Shown here one piece after another: positions 33,435 through 41,432 of a DNA stretch of 42,037 nucleotides. The notes beneath the pieces were generated by a model. It did no database searches. It was not told where the DNA came from and was given only the letters and a program-made list of their open reading frames with translations. Source of the DNA: Pseudomonas fuscovaginae SE-1 (lineage in GTDB: Bacteria; Pseudomonadota; Gammaproteobacteria; Pseudomonadales; Pseudomonadaceae); contig NZ_AQOH01000082.1 of the NCBI RefSeq assembly GCF_000364705.1, positions 1 to 42,037 of the forward strand, given 5' to 3'. Each line of letters begins with the position of its first letter. The first letter of the stretch is position 1. The translations under genes were made by a program, and so were the position numbers.

Positions 33435-34022
33435 ATGTCCTTCGCTGAGCAACTCACCCGCCTGCAAGCCTTCCTCGACGCCGACGAGCTGCACGAAGAA
33501 GCGCTGGACTACGTGGCCGCACACGGCTACCTGACTGCGCTGTCGATCTGCTCGGAGGTGGTCCCCGATCGCGAATGGATCGACGCGCTGTTCGCCGAAG
33601 AGCCGCGCTACAAGGACGCCGCCCAGCGCGAGGAAATCGAAGCCACGCTGATCCAGCTCAAGGCCCACATCTCCCGCCAGTTGGCCTCCGACGAGGAGTT
33701 CGAACTGCCGTGCGACCTCGACCTGGGCGACGACCCGGACGATTCCGAACTGCGCGGCTGGTGCATCGGTTTCATGGAAGGGGTGTTCCTGCGCGAGGAA
33801 GCCTGGTTCGAAACCGCCGAGGAAGAAGTCAGCGAAATGCTCCTGCCGATCATGGTCGGTTCGGGCCTGTTCGACGAACAGCCGGAATTCGCCGACATCG
33901 CCGCCGATGCCAACCTGATGGACGACATGATCGTGCAGATCCCGGAAGCGCTGACCGCACTCTATCTGCTGTGCAACGCGCCCGACGAGAAGCCGGCGAT
34001 CCTCAAGCCGCGCCACCACTGA
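33435..34022 (+). CDS. YecA/UPF0149 family protein
   Basis: 195 residues, acidic, all-helical. FMEGVFLREEAWF and the LPIMVGSGLFDE stretch are typical of the UPF0149/YecA/YgfB family; no C-terminal SEC-C zinc motif is present. Family members are cytosolic and of unclear function; one has been tied to antibiotic-response regulation in P. aeruginosa. I chose the ATG at 33435 (AAGGTAGCCCCCTC upstream); the frame is open to 33339. It is divergent from recQ; the 283-base gap holds nothing else I can identify. Confidence 0.85.
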   Translation: MSFAEQLTRLQAFLDADELHEEALDYVAAHGYLTALSICSEVVPDREWIDALFAEEPRYKDAAQREEIEATLIQLKAHISRQLASDEEFELPCDLDLGDDPDDSELRGWCIGFMEGVFLREEAWFETAEEEVSEMLLPIMVGSGLFDEQPEFADIAADANLMDDMIVQIPEALTALYLLCNAPDEKPAILKPRHH

Positions 34023-34038
34023 GTCACGGCCTGTGGCG

Positions 34039-34434
34039 ATGCGCCCCACGGGCAATCGCTCGCCGCTCCTGCGCTATGCGCTGCTGGCCATCGGCTGGCT
34101 GAGCGTGGCGCTGGGCGTGCTCGGGATCTTCCTGCCGGTCCTGCCAACCACCCCGTTCCTGCTGCTCGCCACCGCCTGCTTCGCCCGTAGCTCCCCCCGT
34201 TTCTACCGCTGGCTGGTGGAACACCCGCGCCTGGGACCGTGGATCCGCGATTACCTGGACGGTAACGGCATCCCGCTCAAGGGCAAGGTCTACGCCATTG
34301 GCCTGATGTGGCTGAGCATCGGTTTTTCCTGCTACCTGGTGCCGCTGTTCTGGGCGCGCCTGTTCATGCTGACCAGTGCGGTGCTGGTCAGTGTCTATAT
34401 CCTGCGGCAGAAGACCCTGGAACCACGGCGCTAA
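34039..34434 (+). CDS. YbaN/DUF454 family inner membrane protein
   Basis: 131 residues with two membrane hairpins. The signature LGVLGIFLPVLPTTPFLLLA and FARSSPRFYRWLVEHPRLGP is characteristic of DUF454 (E. coli YbaN). Function is unknown. Two starts are possible: GTG at 34033 and ATG at 34039; neither has a strong ribosome site and I prefer the ATG. It starts 17 bases after the YecA-like gene and ends 9 bases before the convergent DTW gene. Confidence 0.85.
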   Translation: MRPTGNRSPLLRYALLAIGWLSVALGVLGIFLPVLPTTPFLLLATACFARSSPRFYRWLVEHPRLGPWIRDYLDGNGIPLKGKVYAIGLMWLSIGFSCYLVPLFWARLFMLTSAVLVSVYILRQKTLEPRR

Positions 34435-34443
34435 CCCAGGCGC

Positions 34444-35043
34444 TCAATCGCCGTGGTTACGCTGGTAGGTATCGCGCCCCATGGCCTGGATCTGTCCCTC
34501 GATCAACGCTTCGAAGGGCTTGAGCAGCGCGTCGAACGACACCGGCCGCTCCAGGGTTTCCAGCGCCCGGGCAATCGCTTCCACCGTCGACAGGGCCCCC
34601 GGCCCAGGTGCCTTGCGCAGGCGATAGCGCGATAGCGCACCCGGTTCCAGGCTGACCCGCGGCAAACCGGCCAGCAACGGGTTGAGGTACAACAACTTGC
34701 GCGCCTTGCGCCAGGTGCCGTCGGGAACCACCAGCAACAGTGGTCGCTCGTCTGTCTCGGCCGCATAAGACTGAAGCAACTGCGCATCGTCCGCTGGGAA
34801 CAACAGCCGGGCCCGGTAGCCGGGCTGCTCGAGCAACGCCGGCAGGTCATCGAATACCTCACCCACGCGCAGCTCGGCATTGCTCAGGCCGAGGGTCGCC
34901 AACCGTGCGGTATTCAAGGCGTGGCCGACTTCGCTCGGGTGCTGCAACACCAGCACGCGGGTACGGCTGTCGAGCTGCGGGATCAGCGCGCAAAGGCAGT
35001 GGCTCTGGGGACGCTGGCAGCGTTCACAACAGGCTCTGGACAT
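34444..35043 (-). CDS. DTW-domain tRNA uridine aminocarboxypropyltransferase
   Basis: 199 residues. An N-terminal zinc-type cluster CERCQRPQSHCLCAL is followed by the DTW signature VVPDGTWRKARKLLYLNP. DTW proteins such as E. coli TapT (YfiP) transfer the 3-amino-3-carboxypropyl group of SAM to uridine in tRNA (acp3U). The start ATG lies 14 bases downstream of the gbuR-type LysR gene stop, on the same strand. Which uridine it modifies cannot be read from the sequence. Confidence 0.88.
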   Translation of the reverse strand: MSRACCERCQRPQSHCLCALIPQLDSRTRVLVLQHPSEVGHALNTARLATLGLSNAELRVGEVFDDLPALLEQPGYRARLLFPADDAQLLQSYAAETDERPLLLVVPDGTWRKARKLLYLNPLLAGLPRVSLEPGALSRYRLRKAPGPGALSTVEAIARALETLERPVSFDALLKPFEALIEGQIQAMGRDTYQRNHGD

Positions 35044-35057
35044 CTGGGTCGCTCCGG

Positions 35058-35951
35058 TCAGGGCTGGTTGAGCTGCGCCTTGAGCAGGTCGCGGAAAGTC
35101 TGGATCAACGGCTCGCGGCTACGGCCACGGCGCAGGATCATCGAAAAGGGCGCCTGATAGCCGAAGGTCGCCGGCAGCAGCACACGCAGGTCGCCCTTGT
35201 CTGCCCACGGCTGGGCATAGTGCTCCGGCAGGTAGCCGATGTAGGCACCGGACAGCACCAGGATCAGTTGCGCCTCCATGCTCTCCACGGTCGCCGCGCT
35301 GTGCTTGAAGCCATGCCGGGCCAGCTCCGCCTGGCTCCAGTAGCCACGCCCGACCATGCGCTGCTGGGTGATGACCTGCTCGGGAATGCGCCGCTCGTGG
35401 TACAGCGGGTGGCGGTTGCTGCAATACAGCCAGTGTTGCTCGCGATACAACGGTTGGTAGACCAGCCCGCTCATGCGCGTGGAAAAAGCCCCGATGGCCA
35501 GGTCCAGGCGATTGTCCTGCACACCGAGCTGCAACTCGTAGGGGCTCAGCACCGACAGGTGCAGGTGCACGCCGGGATGTTCCTGGCTGTAGGCGCCGAT
35601 GGCTTCTGCCAGGGGCAAGGCCGGCTCGCTGACGGTCGAGTCGATCACCCCGAGGTTCAACGTGCCGCGCAACTCGCCCTTGAGGGCGGCGGCGTACTGT
35701 TCGAATCCCTCGAGTTCTCCAAGCAGGCGCAGGGTTTCCTGGTGGAACAGCTCGCCCTTGCTGGTCAGGCTGAAACCGCCACGGCCACGATGACACAGTA
35801 CCAGCCCGAGGCTCGACTCCAACTGACTCATGTAGGTACTGATGGCCGACGTCGAGAGATTGAGCTCCTGCTGGGCATTGGCGAAGCCCTGGTGGCGCAC
35901 CACGCTGACGAAGATGCGCAATAGTTTCAGGTCGGGTAAAGCGTTGGCCAT
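35058..35951 (-). CDS. gbuR: LysR family regulator of guanidinobutyrate use (GbuR)
   Basis: 297 residues. The winged helix is at the N-terminus (LKLLRIFVSVVRHQGFANAQ, then TSAISTYMSQLESSLGLVL) and is followed by a periplasmic-binding-type effector domain. In P. aeruginosa GbuR activates gbuA in response to 4-guanidinobutyrate, and gbuR is divergent from gbuA as here. The ATG at 35949-35951 is preceded by GGAGTACCA; the frame is open back to 36149. A LysR-type inverted repeat lies at 36245-36268 ahead of gbuA. Confidence 0.85.
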   Translation of the reverse strand: MANALPDLKLLRIFVSVVRHQGFANAQQELNLSTSAISTYMSQLESSLGLVLCHRGRGGFSLTSKGELFHQETLRLLGELEGFEQYAAALKGELRGTLNLGVIDSTVSEPALPLAEAIGAYSQEHPGVHLHLSVLSPYELQLGVQDNRLDLAIGAFSTRMSGLVYQPLYREQHWLYCSNRHPLYHERRIPEQVITQQRMVGRGYWSQAELARHGFKHSAATVESMEAQLILVLSGAYIGYLPEHYAQPWADKGDLRVLLPATFGYQAPFSMILRRGRSREPLIQTFRDLLKAQLNQP

Positions 35952-36030
35952 TGGTACTCCGGTGGCATAAGCATGAGAGTCCGCCGCTCCTTGGCGGGTG
36001 ATACACCGCCCTCTGGCTGTGATGCACCCC

Positions 36031-36162
36031 TTGTGGCGAGCGGGCTTGCCCGCGCTCGGCTGCACCGCAGCCGTAAAACCAGCCATCCAGATCCTACTGA
36101 TGCACCGCGATGGCAGGCCTGGGAGCGCTTGGCGCTCCAGCGCGGGCAAGCCCGCTCACCAC
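36031..36162. repeat. REP pair (BIME-like) in the gbuR-gbuA gap
   Basis: GGCGAGCGGGCTTGCCCGCG (36035-36054) is mirrored by CGCGGGCAAGCCCGCTCACC at 36141-36160. Between them lie about 85 bases. It is a different REP subtype from the units at 2871 and 39301. The 401-base gap 35952-36353 contains this pair and the operator at 36245. Confidence 0.75.
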
Positions 36163-36244
36163 GCCGTTCAGTGCAACACCGCACCGCCCGGTTGCACACA
36201 CCGACAGTGTTCACGGCATGGGAAGTCTAACGCCAGGCGCCTCA

Positions 36245-36268
36245 TTAGTTTAGAAAAATCTGAACTAA
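36245..36268. promoter_or_regulatory. LysR-type operator upstream of gbuA
   Basis: TTAGTTTAGA (36245-36254) and TCTGAACTAA (36259-36268) form a 10-bp inverted repeat with one mismatch around AAAA. It holds T-N11-A spacing as LysR boxes do. It lies 86 bases upstream of gbuA and about 290 bases from gbuR. Confidence 0.6.
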
Positions 36269-36353
36269 GTATTTGCCGGCAGCGATTTTTCCCGCCCGGC
36301 GTCTTTCGCAGAATCGGTCGCCTGATAACCAGAACAAACGATGAGGCTTACCC

Positions 36354-37304
36354 GTGGACAAGATTCTTCACCAACCACTGGGCGGTAACGAAATGCCGCG
36401 TTTCGGCGGCATCGCCACCATGATGCGCCTCCCCCATCTGCAATCGCCCGCCGGCCTCGACGCCGCGTTCGTCGGCGTGCCGCTGGACATCGGCACCTCG
36501 CTGCGCTCCGGAACCCGCTTCGGCCCACGGGAAATCCGTGCCGAGTCGGTGATGATCCGCCCCTACAACATGGCTACCGGCGCCGCACCGTTCGACTCGC
36601 TGTCGGTCGCCGATATCGGCGACGTGGCGATCAACACCTTCAATCTGCTCGAAGCCGTGCGCATCATCGAAGAGGCCTACGACGCCATCCTCGAACACAA
36701 TGTCATCCCGCTGACCCTCGGTGGCGACCACACCATCACCCTGCCGATCCTGCGCGCGATCCACAAGAAGCACGGCAAGGTCGGCCTGGTGCACATCGAC
36801 GCCCATGCCGATGTCAACGATCACATGTTCGGCGAGAAAATCGCCCATGGCACCACCTTCCGCCGTGCCGTCGAGGAAGGCCTGCTGGACTGCGACCGCG
36901 TGGTGCAGATCGGTCTGCGTGCCCAGGGCTACACCGCCGAAGACTTCAACTGGAGCCGCAAGCAGGGTTTCCGCGTGGTCCAGGCCGAGGAATGCTGGCA
37001 TAAATCCCTCGAGCCACTGATGGCTGAGGTTCGCGAGAAGGTCGGCAACGGTCCGGTCTACCTGAGCTTCGACATCGACGGCATCGACCCGGCCTGGGCA
37101 CCCGGTACCGGTACCCCGGAAATCGGCGGCCTGACCACCATCCAGGCCCTGGAAATCGTCCGTGGCTGCCAGGGCCTCGACCTGGTCGGCTGCGACCTGG
37201 TGGAAGTCTCGCCCCCCTACGACACCACCGGCAACACCTCGCTGCTGGGCGCCAACCTGCTCTACGAAATGCTCTGTGCACTCCCAGGCGTGGCTCACCG
37301 CTGA
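36354..37304 (+). CDS. gbuA: guanidinobutyrase
   Basis: 316 residues, ureohydrolase (arginase/agmatinase) family. It hydrolyses 4-guanidinobutyrate to 4-aminobutyrate and urea, a step of arginine breakdown through 2-ketoarginine. The dimanganese ligands are visible: H126 (GGDHTITLP), D149, H151, D153 (DAHADVND), and D240, D242 (SFDIDGIDPAWAPGTGTPE). The protein follows the GbuA pattern (RYNMATGAAPFDSL type) rather than the GpuA guanidinopropionase pattern I remember. The GTG start follows ATGAGGCTTACCC. The NTF2-like gene follows after 9 bases. Confidence 0.92.
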   Translation: MDKILHQPLGGNEMPRFGGIATMMRLPHLQSPAGLDAAFVGVPLDIGTSLRSGTRFGPREIRAESVMIRPYNMATGAAPFDSLSVADIGDVAINTFNLLEAVRIIEEAYDAILEHNVIPLTLGGDHTITLPILRAIHKKHGKVGLVHIDAHADVNDHMFGEKIAHGTTFRRAVEEGLLDCDRVVQIGLRAQGYTAEDFNWSRKQGFRVVQAEECWHKSLEPLMAEVREKVGNGPVYLSFDIDGIDPAWAPGTGTPEIGGLTTIQALEIVRGCQGLDLVGCDLVEVSPPYDTTGNTSLLGANLLYEMLCALPGVAHR

Positions 37305-37313
37305 GGCGTTACC

Positions 37314-37724
37314 ATGAACGACCATGACCAGGTTCTCAAGGCCGCCGCCGAACTGGTAGCCGCCTTTGCCGCCAACGATCGCGAAGCCTACTTCGGCGCG
37401 TTCAGCGCCGACGCCAGCTTCGTCTTCCATACGCTCGAACAACCGCTGCTGTCGCGCGATGCCTACCGGGCGTTGTGGGATGAGTGGCGTGCCAAGGATG
37501 GCTTCGAAGTGCTCTCGTGCACCTCAAGCAACGCCTTCGTCAGCCTGCAGGGCGACGTGGCGATTTTCATCCATGACGTGGCCACCGAGCTGCGTCTGCA
37601 AGGGGAGCACCTCTTCAGCCAGGAACGCGAAACCATCGTGTTTCGCCAACAACAAGAACAGGGCCACTGGCTGGCCTGCCATGAACATTTGTCAGCGACA
37701 CCCCAAGGACTGCCCTCCCCTTAG
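37314..37724 (+). CDS. NTF2-like (SnoaL/DUF4440-type) protein
   Basis: 136 residues, a cone-shaped alpha+beta fold of the NTF2-like superfamily. AAELVAAFAANDREAYFGAF at the N-terminus and FRQQQEQGHWLACHEHLS at the end are typical. Such proteins often bind or isomerise small ligands; no catalytic set can be named with confidence. The ribosome site GAGGCGTTACC overlaps the gbuA stop codon region, so the two genes are in one operon. A role in guanidinobutyrate use is inferred from context and matches the P. aeruginosa gene order. Confidence 0.85.
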   Translation: MNDHDQVLKAAAELVAAFAANDREAYFGAFSADASFVFHTLEQPLLSRDAYRALWDEWRAKDGFEVLSCTSSNAFVSLQGDVAIFIHDVATELRLQGEHLFSQERETIVFRQQQEQGHWLACHEHLSATPQGLPSP

Positions 37725-37736
37725 CCAACATCGGCA

Positions 37737-37757
37737 GCCCCCGCACAAGACGGGGGC
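37737..37757 (+). other. hairpin before the NCS1 permease gene
   Basis: GCCCCCG (37737-37743) and CGGGGGC (37751-37757) pair around a 7-base loop, 13 bases after the NTF2-like stop. There is no T run. It may lower permease translation or mark an mRNA end. Confidence 0.4.
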
Positions 37758-37778
37758 GCCGCAGTGATCGGAGCGATC

Positions 37779-39287
37779 ATGAATAACAACAACGACAAAA
37801 GCCTTAGCAGCATTGAAACCAACGGGGTCGAACAGATCCCCGACAACGAACGCGACGCCCGGCCCGGTGACCTGTTTCGCCTGATCTTCGGCGGCGCCAA
37901 TACCTTTGCCACCGCCGTGCTGGGCAGCTTCCCGGTGCTGTTCGGCCTGTCCTTCCAGGCCGGTGTCTGGGCAATCGTCCTGGGCGTGGTGGTCGGCGCC
38001 CTGATCCTCGCCCCGATGGGCCTGTTCGGGCCGATCAACGGCACCAACAACGCGGTGTCCTCCGGCGCGCACTTCGGCGTCCACGGACGTATCGTCGGCT
38101 CGTTCCTGTCGTTGTTGACCGCCATCGCATTCTTCTCGCTGTCGGTGTGGAGCTCGGGCGACGCGCTGATCGGCGGCGCCAAGCGACTGGTCGACCTGCC
38201 GGAAACCGACCTGACCCTGGGCCTGGCCTATGGGCTGTTCGCGGTCCTGGTGCTGACTGTGTGCATCTACGGTTTCCGCTTCATGCTGTGGGTCAACCGC
38301 ATCGCCGTGTGGGCGGCCAGCCTGCTGTTCCTGCTGGGCATATTCGCCTTCGCACCGGCGTTCGACAGCCATTTCGCCGGCACCGTGGCCCTCGGCCAGG
38401 CCGGGTTCTGGGCCGCCTTCATCGGCTCGGCGCTGGTGGCGATGAGCAACCCGATTTCCTTCGGTGCGTTCCTCGGCGACTGGTCGCGCTACATCCCGCG
38501 GGAAACGCCGAAGGTGCAGATACTGCTGGCGGTCGTCGCCGCGCAACTGGCCACGCTGATCCCGTTCCTGTTCGGCCTGGCCACCGCCACCATCGTCGCG
38601 GTCAAGGCTCCGGACTACATCGCGGCGAACAACTATGTCGGTGGCCTGCTGGCCGTGTCGCCAAGCTGGTTCTTCCTGCCGGTGTGCCTGATCGCGGTGA
38701 TCGGCGGCATGTCCACCGGTACCACCTCGCTGTATGGCACTGGCCTGGACATGTCCAGCGTGTTCCCCAAGATGCTGTCGCGGGTCAAGGCGACCCTGCT
38801 GATCGGAATCATGTCGATCGCCTTCATCTTCATCGGACGCTTCGCGGCGAACCTGGTACAGAGCGTGTCGACCTTCACCGTGCTGATCATCACCTGCACC
38901 ACCCCGTGGATGGTGATCATGCTGATCGGCCTGCTGGTCCGTCGCGGCTACTACTGCCCGGATGACCTGCAAGTCTTCACCCGAGGCGAGACCGGTGGCC
39001 GCTACTGGTTCAACCACGGCTGGAACTGGCGCGGCCTCGGCGCCTGGATCCCCAGCGCGCTGGTCGGCCTGTGCTTCGTCAACCTGCCGGGGCAGTTCGT
39101 CGGACCGCTGGGCAACCTGGCCGACGGCATCGACATCAGCCTGCCGATCACCCTGGGGCTGTCGGCGCTGATGTACCTGCTACTGCTGAGCCTGTTCCCG
39201 GAATCGCCAGCGGTCTACGGACCGAACGATCCGCGCAGCCAGAGGGCGAGCCCGGCGAAAAAATCTGCCGCCCAGCAAACGGCCTGA
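37779..39287 (+). CDS. NCS1 family purine/cytosine-type permease
   Basis: 502 residues, about 12 membrane helices. NGVEQIPDNERDARPGDLFR is the classic NCS1 N-terminus (as in CodB-like permeases), and FGANTFATAV-type and GDWSRYIPRETP motifs follow. It is a nucleobase/amidine importer of the inner membrane; within this operon it probably imports guanidinobutyrate or a related guanidine. I chose the ATG at 37779 because ATCGGAGCGATC precedes it; a GTG at 37764 is in frame. Confidence 0.88.
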   Translation: MNNNNDKSLSSIETNGVEQIPDNERDARPGDLFRLIFGGANTFATAVLGSFPVLFGLSFQAGVWAIVLGVVVGALILAPMGLFGPINGTNNAVSSGAHFGVHGRIVGSFLSLLTAIAFFSLSVWSSGDALIGGAKRLVDLPETDLTLGLAYGLFAVLVLTVCIYGFRFMLWVNRIAVWAASLLFLLGIFAFAPAFDSHFAGTVALGQAGFWAAFIGSALVAMSNPISFGAFLGDWSRYIPRETPKVQILLAVVAAQLATLIPFLFGLATATIVAVKAPDYIAANNYVGGLLAVSPSWFFLPVCLIAVIGGMSTGTTSLYGTGLDMSSVFPKMLSRVKATLLIGIMSIAFIFIGRFAANLVQSVSTFTVLIITCTTPWMVIMLIGLLVRRGYYCPDDLQVFTRGETGGRYWFNHGWNWRGLGAWIPSALVGLCFVNLPGQFVGPLGNLADGIDISLPITLGLSALMYLLLLSLFPESPAVYGPNDPRSQRASPAKKSAAQQTA

Positions 39288-39300
39288 CCGACGCATTCCC

Positions 39301-39390
39301 TGTAGGAGCCGGCTTGCTGGCGATCGCTGACTGTCAGTTGACATGTTCATGCGCTGACACACCGCTATCGCCAGCCAGCCGGCTCCCACA
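39301..39390. repeat. REP pair (inverted), second copy of the 2871 type
   Basis: TGTAGGAGCCGGCTTGCTGG (39301-39320) is mirrored by CCAGCCAGCCGGCTCCCACA (39371-39390). The left arm shares its first 22 bases with the copy at 2871. It separates the NCS1 and SSS genes. Confidence 0.8.
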
Positions 39391-39449
39391 GCAACGAAGC
39401 GCCCACATCACTGTTCCACCATAACAACTACAATCGGAGACACGCCGTC

Positions 39450-40829
39450 ATGGCCCTGGATTTATTGGTTGTACTCATTTATGCCGCTGGCATGCTGCTG
39501 CTCGGTTACTACGGCATGCGCAAGGCCAAGACCCACGAAGACTACCTGGTGGCCGGCCGCAACCTCGGCCCGACCCTGTACATGGGCACCATGGCCGCCA
39601 CCGTGCTGGGCGGCGCCTCAACCGTCGGTACCGTGCGCCTGGGCTATGTCCACGGCATTTCCGGCTTCTGGCTGTGCGCAGCGCTGGGCCTGGGCATCAT
39701 CGCGCTGAACCTGTTCCTCGCCAAACCGCTGCTCAAGCTGAAGATCTTCACCGTCACCCAGGTGCTGGAAAAGCGCTACACCCCCCTGGCCCGCCAGGCC
39801 AGCGCGGTGATCATGCTCGCCTACGCACTGATGATCGGCGTGACCTCGACCCTGGCCATCGGCACCGTGCTGCAAGTGCTGTTCGGCCTGCCGTTCTGGA
39901 TTTCGGTGCTGCTCGGCGGCGGCGTGGTGGTGGCCTACTCGACCATCGGTGGCATGTGGTCGCTGACCCTGACCGATATCGTCCAGTTCATCATCAAGAC
40001 CGTCGGCCTGATGTTCATCCTGCTGCCGATCTGCCTGTACCGCGTCGGCGGCTGGGATGAGCTGGTGGCCAAGCTGCCGGCGGCGAGCTTCAGCTTCACC
40101 ACCATCGGCTGGGACACCATCATCACCTACTTCATGATCTACTTCTTCGGCATCCTGATCGGCCAGGACATCTGGCAACGGGTGTTCACCGCCAAGGACA
40201 AGAAGGTCGCGAAGTACGCCGGCAGCGTCGCCGGGGTCTACTGCATCGCCTACGGCCTGGCCTGCGCACTGATCGGCATGGCTGCCCACGTGCTGATCCC
40301 GGACCTGGACAACGTCAACAACGCCTTCGCCGCCATCGTCAAACTGTCGCTGCCGGACGGCATTCGCGGCCTGGTGATCGCCGCAGCCCTGGCGGCGATG
40401 ATGTCCACCGCCAGCGCCGGCCTGCTCGCCGCCTCCACCGTGCTGACCGAGGACCTGCTGCCCAAGCTGCGCGGCGGCAAGCCGTCGAGCCTGGGTCTGA
40501 ACCGCCTGTTCACCTGCCTGACCGGGCTGGTGGTGCTGGGCATCGCGCTGGTGGTGAATGACGTGATCAGCGCCCTGACCCTGGCCTACAACCTGCTGGT
40601 CGGCGGCATGCTGATCCCGCTGATCGGTGCCATCTACTGGAAACGCGCCACCACCGCCGGCGCGATCGGCAGCATGGCCCTGGGCTTCGTCACCGCCCTG
40701 GTGTTCATGTTCAAGGACGGCCTGGACGCCAACACGCCGATCTACTACAGCCTGGCCGTCGGCCTGGTCAGCTTCATCGTCATCAGCCTGCTGTCACGTC
40801 GCCCGGCGACCGTGGCCAGCGCCATCTGA
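39450..40829 (+). CDS. SSS family sodium:solute symporter
   Basis: 459 residues, about 13 membrane helices. VLIYAAGMLLLGYYGMRKAK and EDYLVAGRNLGPTLY at the N-terminus and LAAMMSTASAGLLAASTVL in the eighth helix region are the SSS (PutP-type) signature. It imports a solute with Na+, probably guanidinobutyrate or a related compound given the gbu operon. The ATG follows TCGGAGACACGCCGTC. A strong terminator follows at 40847. In P. aeruginosa the same gene order occurs beside gbuA (from memory). Confidence 0.88.
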   Translation: MALDLLVVLIYAAGMLLLGYYGMRKAKTHEDYLVAGRNLGPTLYMGTMAATVLGGASTVGTVRLGYVHGISGFWLCAALGLGIIALNLFLAKPLLKLKIFTVTQVLEKRYTPLARQASAVIMLAYALMIGVTSTLAIGTVLQVLFGLPFWISVLLGGGVVVAYSTIGGMWSLTLTDIVQFIIKTVGLMFILLPICLYRVGGWDELVAKLPAASFSFTTIGWDTIITYFMIYFFGILIGQDIWQRVFTAKDKKVAKYAGSVAGVYCIAYGLACALIGMAAHVLIPDLDNVNNAFAAIVKLSLPDGIRGLVIAAALAAMMSTASAGLLAASTVLTEDLLPKLRGGKPSSLGLNRLFTCLTGLVVLGIALVVNDVISALTLAYNLLVGGMLIPLIGAIYWKRATTAGAIGSMALGFVTALVFMFKDGLDANTPIYYSLAVGLVSFIVISLLSRRPATVASAI

Positions 40830-40846
40830 TACTGCGTTTACTTCAG

Positions 40847-40881
40847 CGGGTGCGACGTCGGTGGTCGCATCCGTTTTTTTT
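40847..40881 (+). terminator. rho-independent terminator of the gbu operon
   Basis: CGGGTGCGAC (40847-40856) pairs with GTCGCATCCG (40864-40873), 10 bp with one G-T pair, followed by eight T. It begins 18 bases after the symporter stop. Confidence 0.93.
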
Positions 40882-40987
40882 CGTCTTCTAGATCGTGCCG
40901 CTCTGCTGCAAGGTTCCCCCCAGTCTCCGACCAGTGGTGGAATGCATTCCAGGCAAGCTGTGCTGTACTGGCACTTAGCGACTGCCT

Positions 40988-41003
40988 TTGGGATTAGTCC
41001 CAA
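40988..41003. promoter_or_regulatory. inverted repeat upstream of the ACP-like gene
   Basis: TTGGGATTAGTCCCAA is a 6-bp perfect inverted repeat around TTAG, extended by CC/GG with a wobble. It lies 93 bases ahead of the ACP-like ATG and may be an operator. The stretch 40882-41095 otherwise shows a TGGCAC at 40970 without a correctly spaced -12. Confidence 0.35.
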
Positions 41004-41095
41004 GGTACAAGGATCGCTGGTGTCATGTTCATGATCACTATCGCAATGCCCTGGGAAAGGGGCCCGTCACCAACACCCTTTCCTGTGAGGCGATC

Positions 41096-41335
41096 ATGAA
41101 CAGGTCCGAGATCCATCAGAAAATCTGCCATTCCATCGAACAGCAACTGTCACTGAAATGGCTGCAAGACCCTTCCCTGGCTGAAGAACGCAGCTACTCC
41201 CTCGACATTGCCGCCCTGTTCCAGGACCTGGAATCCCAGTTCCACGTGCAACTGGACCTCAAGCGGGATCTGCGCGGTATCAATACCATCGAGGACTTGA
41301 GCCGTTTTATCTACGCCAGAACCCGAGCGGCCTGA
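41096..41335 (+). CDS. free-standing acyl-carrier-like protein
   Basis: 79 residues, the size of an acyl carrier protein (ACP). The middle aligns with ACP helix II: RSYSLDIAALFQDLESQF corresponds to the ADSLDTVELVMALEEEF region of E. coli ACP, with S35 at the position of the phosphopantetheine serine. The following INTIEDLSRFI corresponds to ACP helix IV. The DSL motif is changed to YSL (D to Y at 34), so modification by a holo-ACP synthase is uncertain. The ATG is preceded by GTGAGGCGATC. No synthase or ligase gene is adjacent. Confidence 0.72.
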   Translation: MNRSEIHQKICHSIEQQLSLKWLQDPSLAEERSYSLDIAALFQDLESQFHVQLDLKRDLRGINTIEDLSRFIYARTRAA

Positions 41336-41343
41336 GGCTCGGG
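41322..41343. other. hairpin overlapping the ACP-like stop codon
   Basis: CCCGAGC (41322-41328) and GCTCGGG (41337-41343) are exact inverted copies. The stop codon TGA at 41333-41335 lies in the loop. No clear T run follows on either strand, though on the minus strand TTCTGG follows, so it might end the PA1414-like transcript. Confidence 0.4.
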
Positions 41344-41432
41344 CATCGGGTCAATGAGGGGCATCACTGCTTTCGAACAGCGAACGATATGCGTTGCCCC
41401 GGCTCAGGAGGACATCGCGAGCCGGGAAGCGC

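Noticed and set aside
36354..37304. Naming the ureohydrolase GpuA (guanidinopropionase)
   Set aside because: Residue pattern and neighbours (LysR, NTF2-like, NCS1, SSS) match the remembered GbuA locus better than GpuA.
40970..40990. TGGCAC at 40970 as sigma54 -24 for the ACP-like gene
   Set aside because: The next GC in a TGCC context is two bases too far for sigma54 geometry, and no TTGC is present.
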